Assembly (NCBI RefSeq): GCF_009857135.1
Contig: NZ_CP047318.1
Location: 5,456,001 to 5,520,000 of the forward strand
DNA from: Streptomyces sp. HM190
GTDB lineage: Bacteria > Actinomycetota > Actinomycetes > Streptomycetales > Streptomycetaceae
Direction of reading: 5' to 3'
Length of the DNA stretch: 64,000 nt
How positions within the stretch are numbered: position 1 is the first letter of the stretch; each line of letters opens with the position of its first letter. The notes below the pieces were generated by a model. That model did not search any database, was not told where the DNA came from, and saw only the letters and a list, made by a program, of their open reading frames with translations. Of the stretch, positions 62,792 through 64,000 are shown one piece after another. A program made the translations under genes and the position numbers.

Positions 62792-62959
62792 GCGTCGCCC
62801 CTGACGCACCCCCACCCGGCCCACCGCCTCCTCGCCGACCCGCAGCAGCTCCCCGTGGCTGATCCCGAAGTCCCCGGTGCGCAGGGGCCACCGAGGCGGC
62901 GGCCCACGACCGCGTCCGGCAGACAGCCCGGAGCCCGGCAGGGCGTGCCGATCCCCGGG

Positions 62960-63622
62960 TCAGAGGTGTCCCGCTCCGGGCAGGGACACCCCGGTGCCGC
63001 CCGCCCCGCAGTAGCCCGCCGGGTCCCGGTGCAGGTACTGCTGGTGCAGCGCGCTCGCCGGAAAGAACGGGTGCTCCTCAGCAGACACGATCGACGTCGT
63101 GATCGCCCCGTACCCGGCGGCTGCCAGCGCCGCCTGGTACCGCGTGCGGGTCCGCTCGGCGGCGGTGCGCTGCTCCGGGGAGTGCGTGAAGACGACCGAG
63201 CGGACATGGGTACCGACGTCGTTGCCCTGGCGGAAGCCCTGCGTCGGGTCGTGCCCCTCCCAGAACACCCGCAACAGCCGCTCGTACGACACCTCGGCCG
63301 GGTCGAACACCACGCGGACCGTCTCCGCGTGCCCGGTGAGCCCGGTCCGCACCTCGTCGTCGACCGGGTTCGGCGTGAAGCCGCCCTGGAACCCGACGAG
63401 CGTGGTGCGCACACCGGCCGGCAGCTGCCAGAACCGCCGCTCCGCGCCCCAGAAGCAGCCCATCGCGAAGGACGCGACCTCCGTCCCCTCGGGATACGGC
63501 CCCAGCAGGGGCGTCCCCAGCACGGCGTGCCTCTCGGGCACCTCGTACGCGAGCGCCGCCCGCCCCGGCGGCGCCTCCTCGGCCGTGGGCATCCGCGGCT
63601 CCCGGCCCCGTCCGAACAGCAT
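62960..63622 (-). CDS. msrA: peptide methionine-S-sulfoxide reductase
   Basis: 220 residues from ATG 63622, with GAGGGGG upstream; GTG 63628 is close by. The catalytic Cys is in FAMGCFWGAERRFW. VGFQGGFTPNPVDDEVRTGLTGHAETVRVVFDP and FWEGHDPTQGFRQGNDVGTHVRS are family blocks. HQQYLHRDPAGYCGAGGTG near the end carries the resolving Cys. It repairs oxidised methionine. Confidence 0.94.
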   Translation of the reverse strand: MLFGRGREPRMPTAEEAPPGRAALAYEVPERHAVLGTPLLGPYPEGTEVASFAMGCFWGAERRFWQLPAGVRTTLVGFQGGFTPNPVDDEVRTGLTGHAETVRVVFDPAEVSYERLLRVFWEGHDPTQGFRQGNDVGTHVRSVVFTHSPEQRTAAERTRTRYQAALAAAGYGAITTSIVSAEEHPFFPASALHQQYLHRDPAGYCGAGGTGVSLPGAGHL

Positions 63623-63763
63623 GGGCACACCCCCTCGTCCGTAGCGTCCGATCGCCATTCTCCCCGCGTCCGCGGACACCGGCGGGGTTTCAGGCGAACG
63701 GCGACGACGCCCGACCCGCGAGGAGCGGCCTCCGCGGCGCTCGCCGGGGCTCGCGCCTTCCCC

Positions 63764-64000
63764 TCAGTTCTTCTTCACGGAAGGGAGCTCGATCGACGCG
63801 CAGAAGGCCTTGCCCTGGGCGTCCACGTACGCGTCACACGTCGGATCGATCTCCCTGTTCCCCTCCTCGTCGGCGACGACGGTGAGCCGCGTGGCGTCGC
63901 CCCGCTCCCACACCACTTCCAGATCCTGCTGGACGTTGCCCTCGTCATCGGGCCGCAGTACCGCCTGGTAGACGGGCAGCCTGCTCAGGGGAGAGCCGTC
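63764..64000 (-). CDS. hypothetical protein, C-terminal part (partial at window edge)
   Basis: The minus-strand frame is open from 64000 to TGA at 63764-63766, 78 residues. It reads PLSRLPVYQAVLRPDDEGNV, LEVVWERGDATRLTVVADEE, DPTCDAYVDAQGKAFCA, and ends LPSVKKN. Two Cys 15 residues apart could form a disulfide in an exported protein. The N-terminus is outside the window, and I do not recognise the family. Confidence 0.65.
   Translation of the reverse strand, partial: DGSPLSRLPVYQAVLRPDDEGNVQQDLEVVWERGDATRLTVVADEEGNREIDPTCDAYVDAQGKAFCASIELPSVKKN

Overview
The window is high-GC DNA (about 70 % by eye) with dense genes, GTG and ATG starts, and many 4-base start/stop overlaps. Gene content and order match a Streptomyces core chromosome. 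From memory, the order corresponds to the S. coelicolor block from about SCO4880 to SCO4940 (nonulosonate wall-polymer genes, nucleoside genes, afsQ1/afsQ2/sigQ, accA2/accE/pccB, cya, hutH). I see no tRNA, rRNA, CRISPR array, intact insertion sequence or prophage.

Layout. 1-4187: end of a cell-wall glycopolymer cluster with a putative glycosyltransferase, a CMP-nonulosonate synthetase fused to a HAD phosphatase, a NeuB-type synthase and a polysialyltransferase-like enzyme. 4188-5202: gene-free DNA. 5203-15403: an M20 amidohydrolase, two tandem BMP-family nucleoside-binding lipoproteins, a four-gene operon (ABC ATPase, two permeases, cytidine deaminase) and a pyrimidine nucleoside phosphorylase. 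15481-20192: STAS protein, ECF sigma factor with a SnoaL tail, a divergent MFS/LysR pair and an odd alpha/beta hydrolase. 20306-22931: adenosine deaminase, a small secreted protein, PspC and VanZ proteins. 23006-27059: lipoprotein, afsQ2, afsQ1 and divergent sigQ. 27338-29251: uridine-kinase-like gene, secreted protein, and a RelE toxin beside decayed mobile-element DNA. 29252-38364: two aldehyde dehydrogenase-family genes and deoC, two PH-type membrane proteins, phosphomannomutase and purine nucleoside phosphorylase. 38522-42756: GGCT-fold protein, LpdA-like flavoprotein, DeoR and TetR regulators. 42912-49322: acyl-CoA carboxylase set (accA, accE, pccB), maf, a small membrane protein, and birA broken by an 8-bp duplication. 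49550-55466: adenylate cyclase, enoyl-CoA hydratase, GGDEF protein and hutH. 55561-64000: sortase-substrate-like protein, hypothetical, L,D-transpeptidase, FtsX/LolD-type ABC pair, XRE regulator with divergent alcohol dehydrogenase, msrA, and a partial gene.

The strongest system-level signal is a palindrome, TCTACGCGCGTAGA. It occurs six times, each just upstream of a nucleoside uptake or salvage gene: both bmp genes, the ABC operon with cdd, add, the deoC-aldehyde dehydrogenase operon, and purine nucleoside phosphorylase. This defines a nucleoside regulon spread over 32 kb. Its logic is binding and import, deamination, phosphorolysis, phosphopentomutation (possibly by the mutase), aldol cleavage by DeoC to acetaldehyde and glyceraldehyde-3-phosphate, and oxidation of acetaldehyde by the co-operonic dehydrogenase. 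The regulator is not identified.

Other points for a second look: the frameshifted biotin ligase next to the carboxylase it should biotinylate; a full ALDH followed by a catalytically incomplete half-ALDH, which together look like a split ALDH16; an ABC ATPase whose only sensible start is AUC; a toxin whose antitoxin was truncated at a recombination junction; and paired operator-like repeats upstream of hutH.
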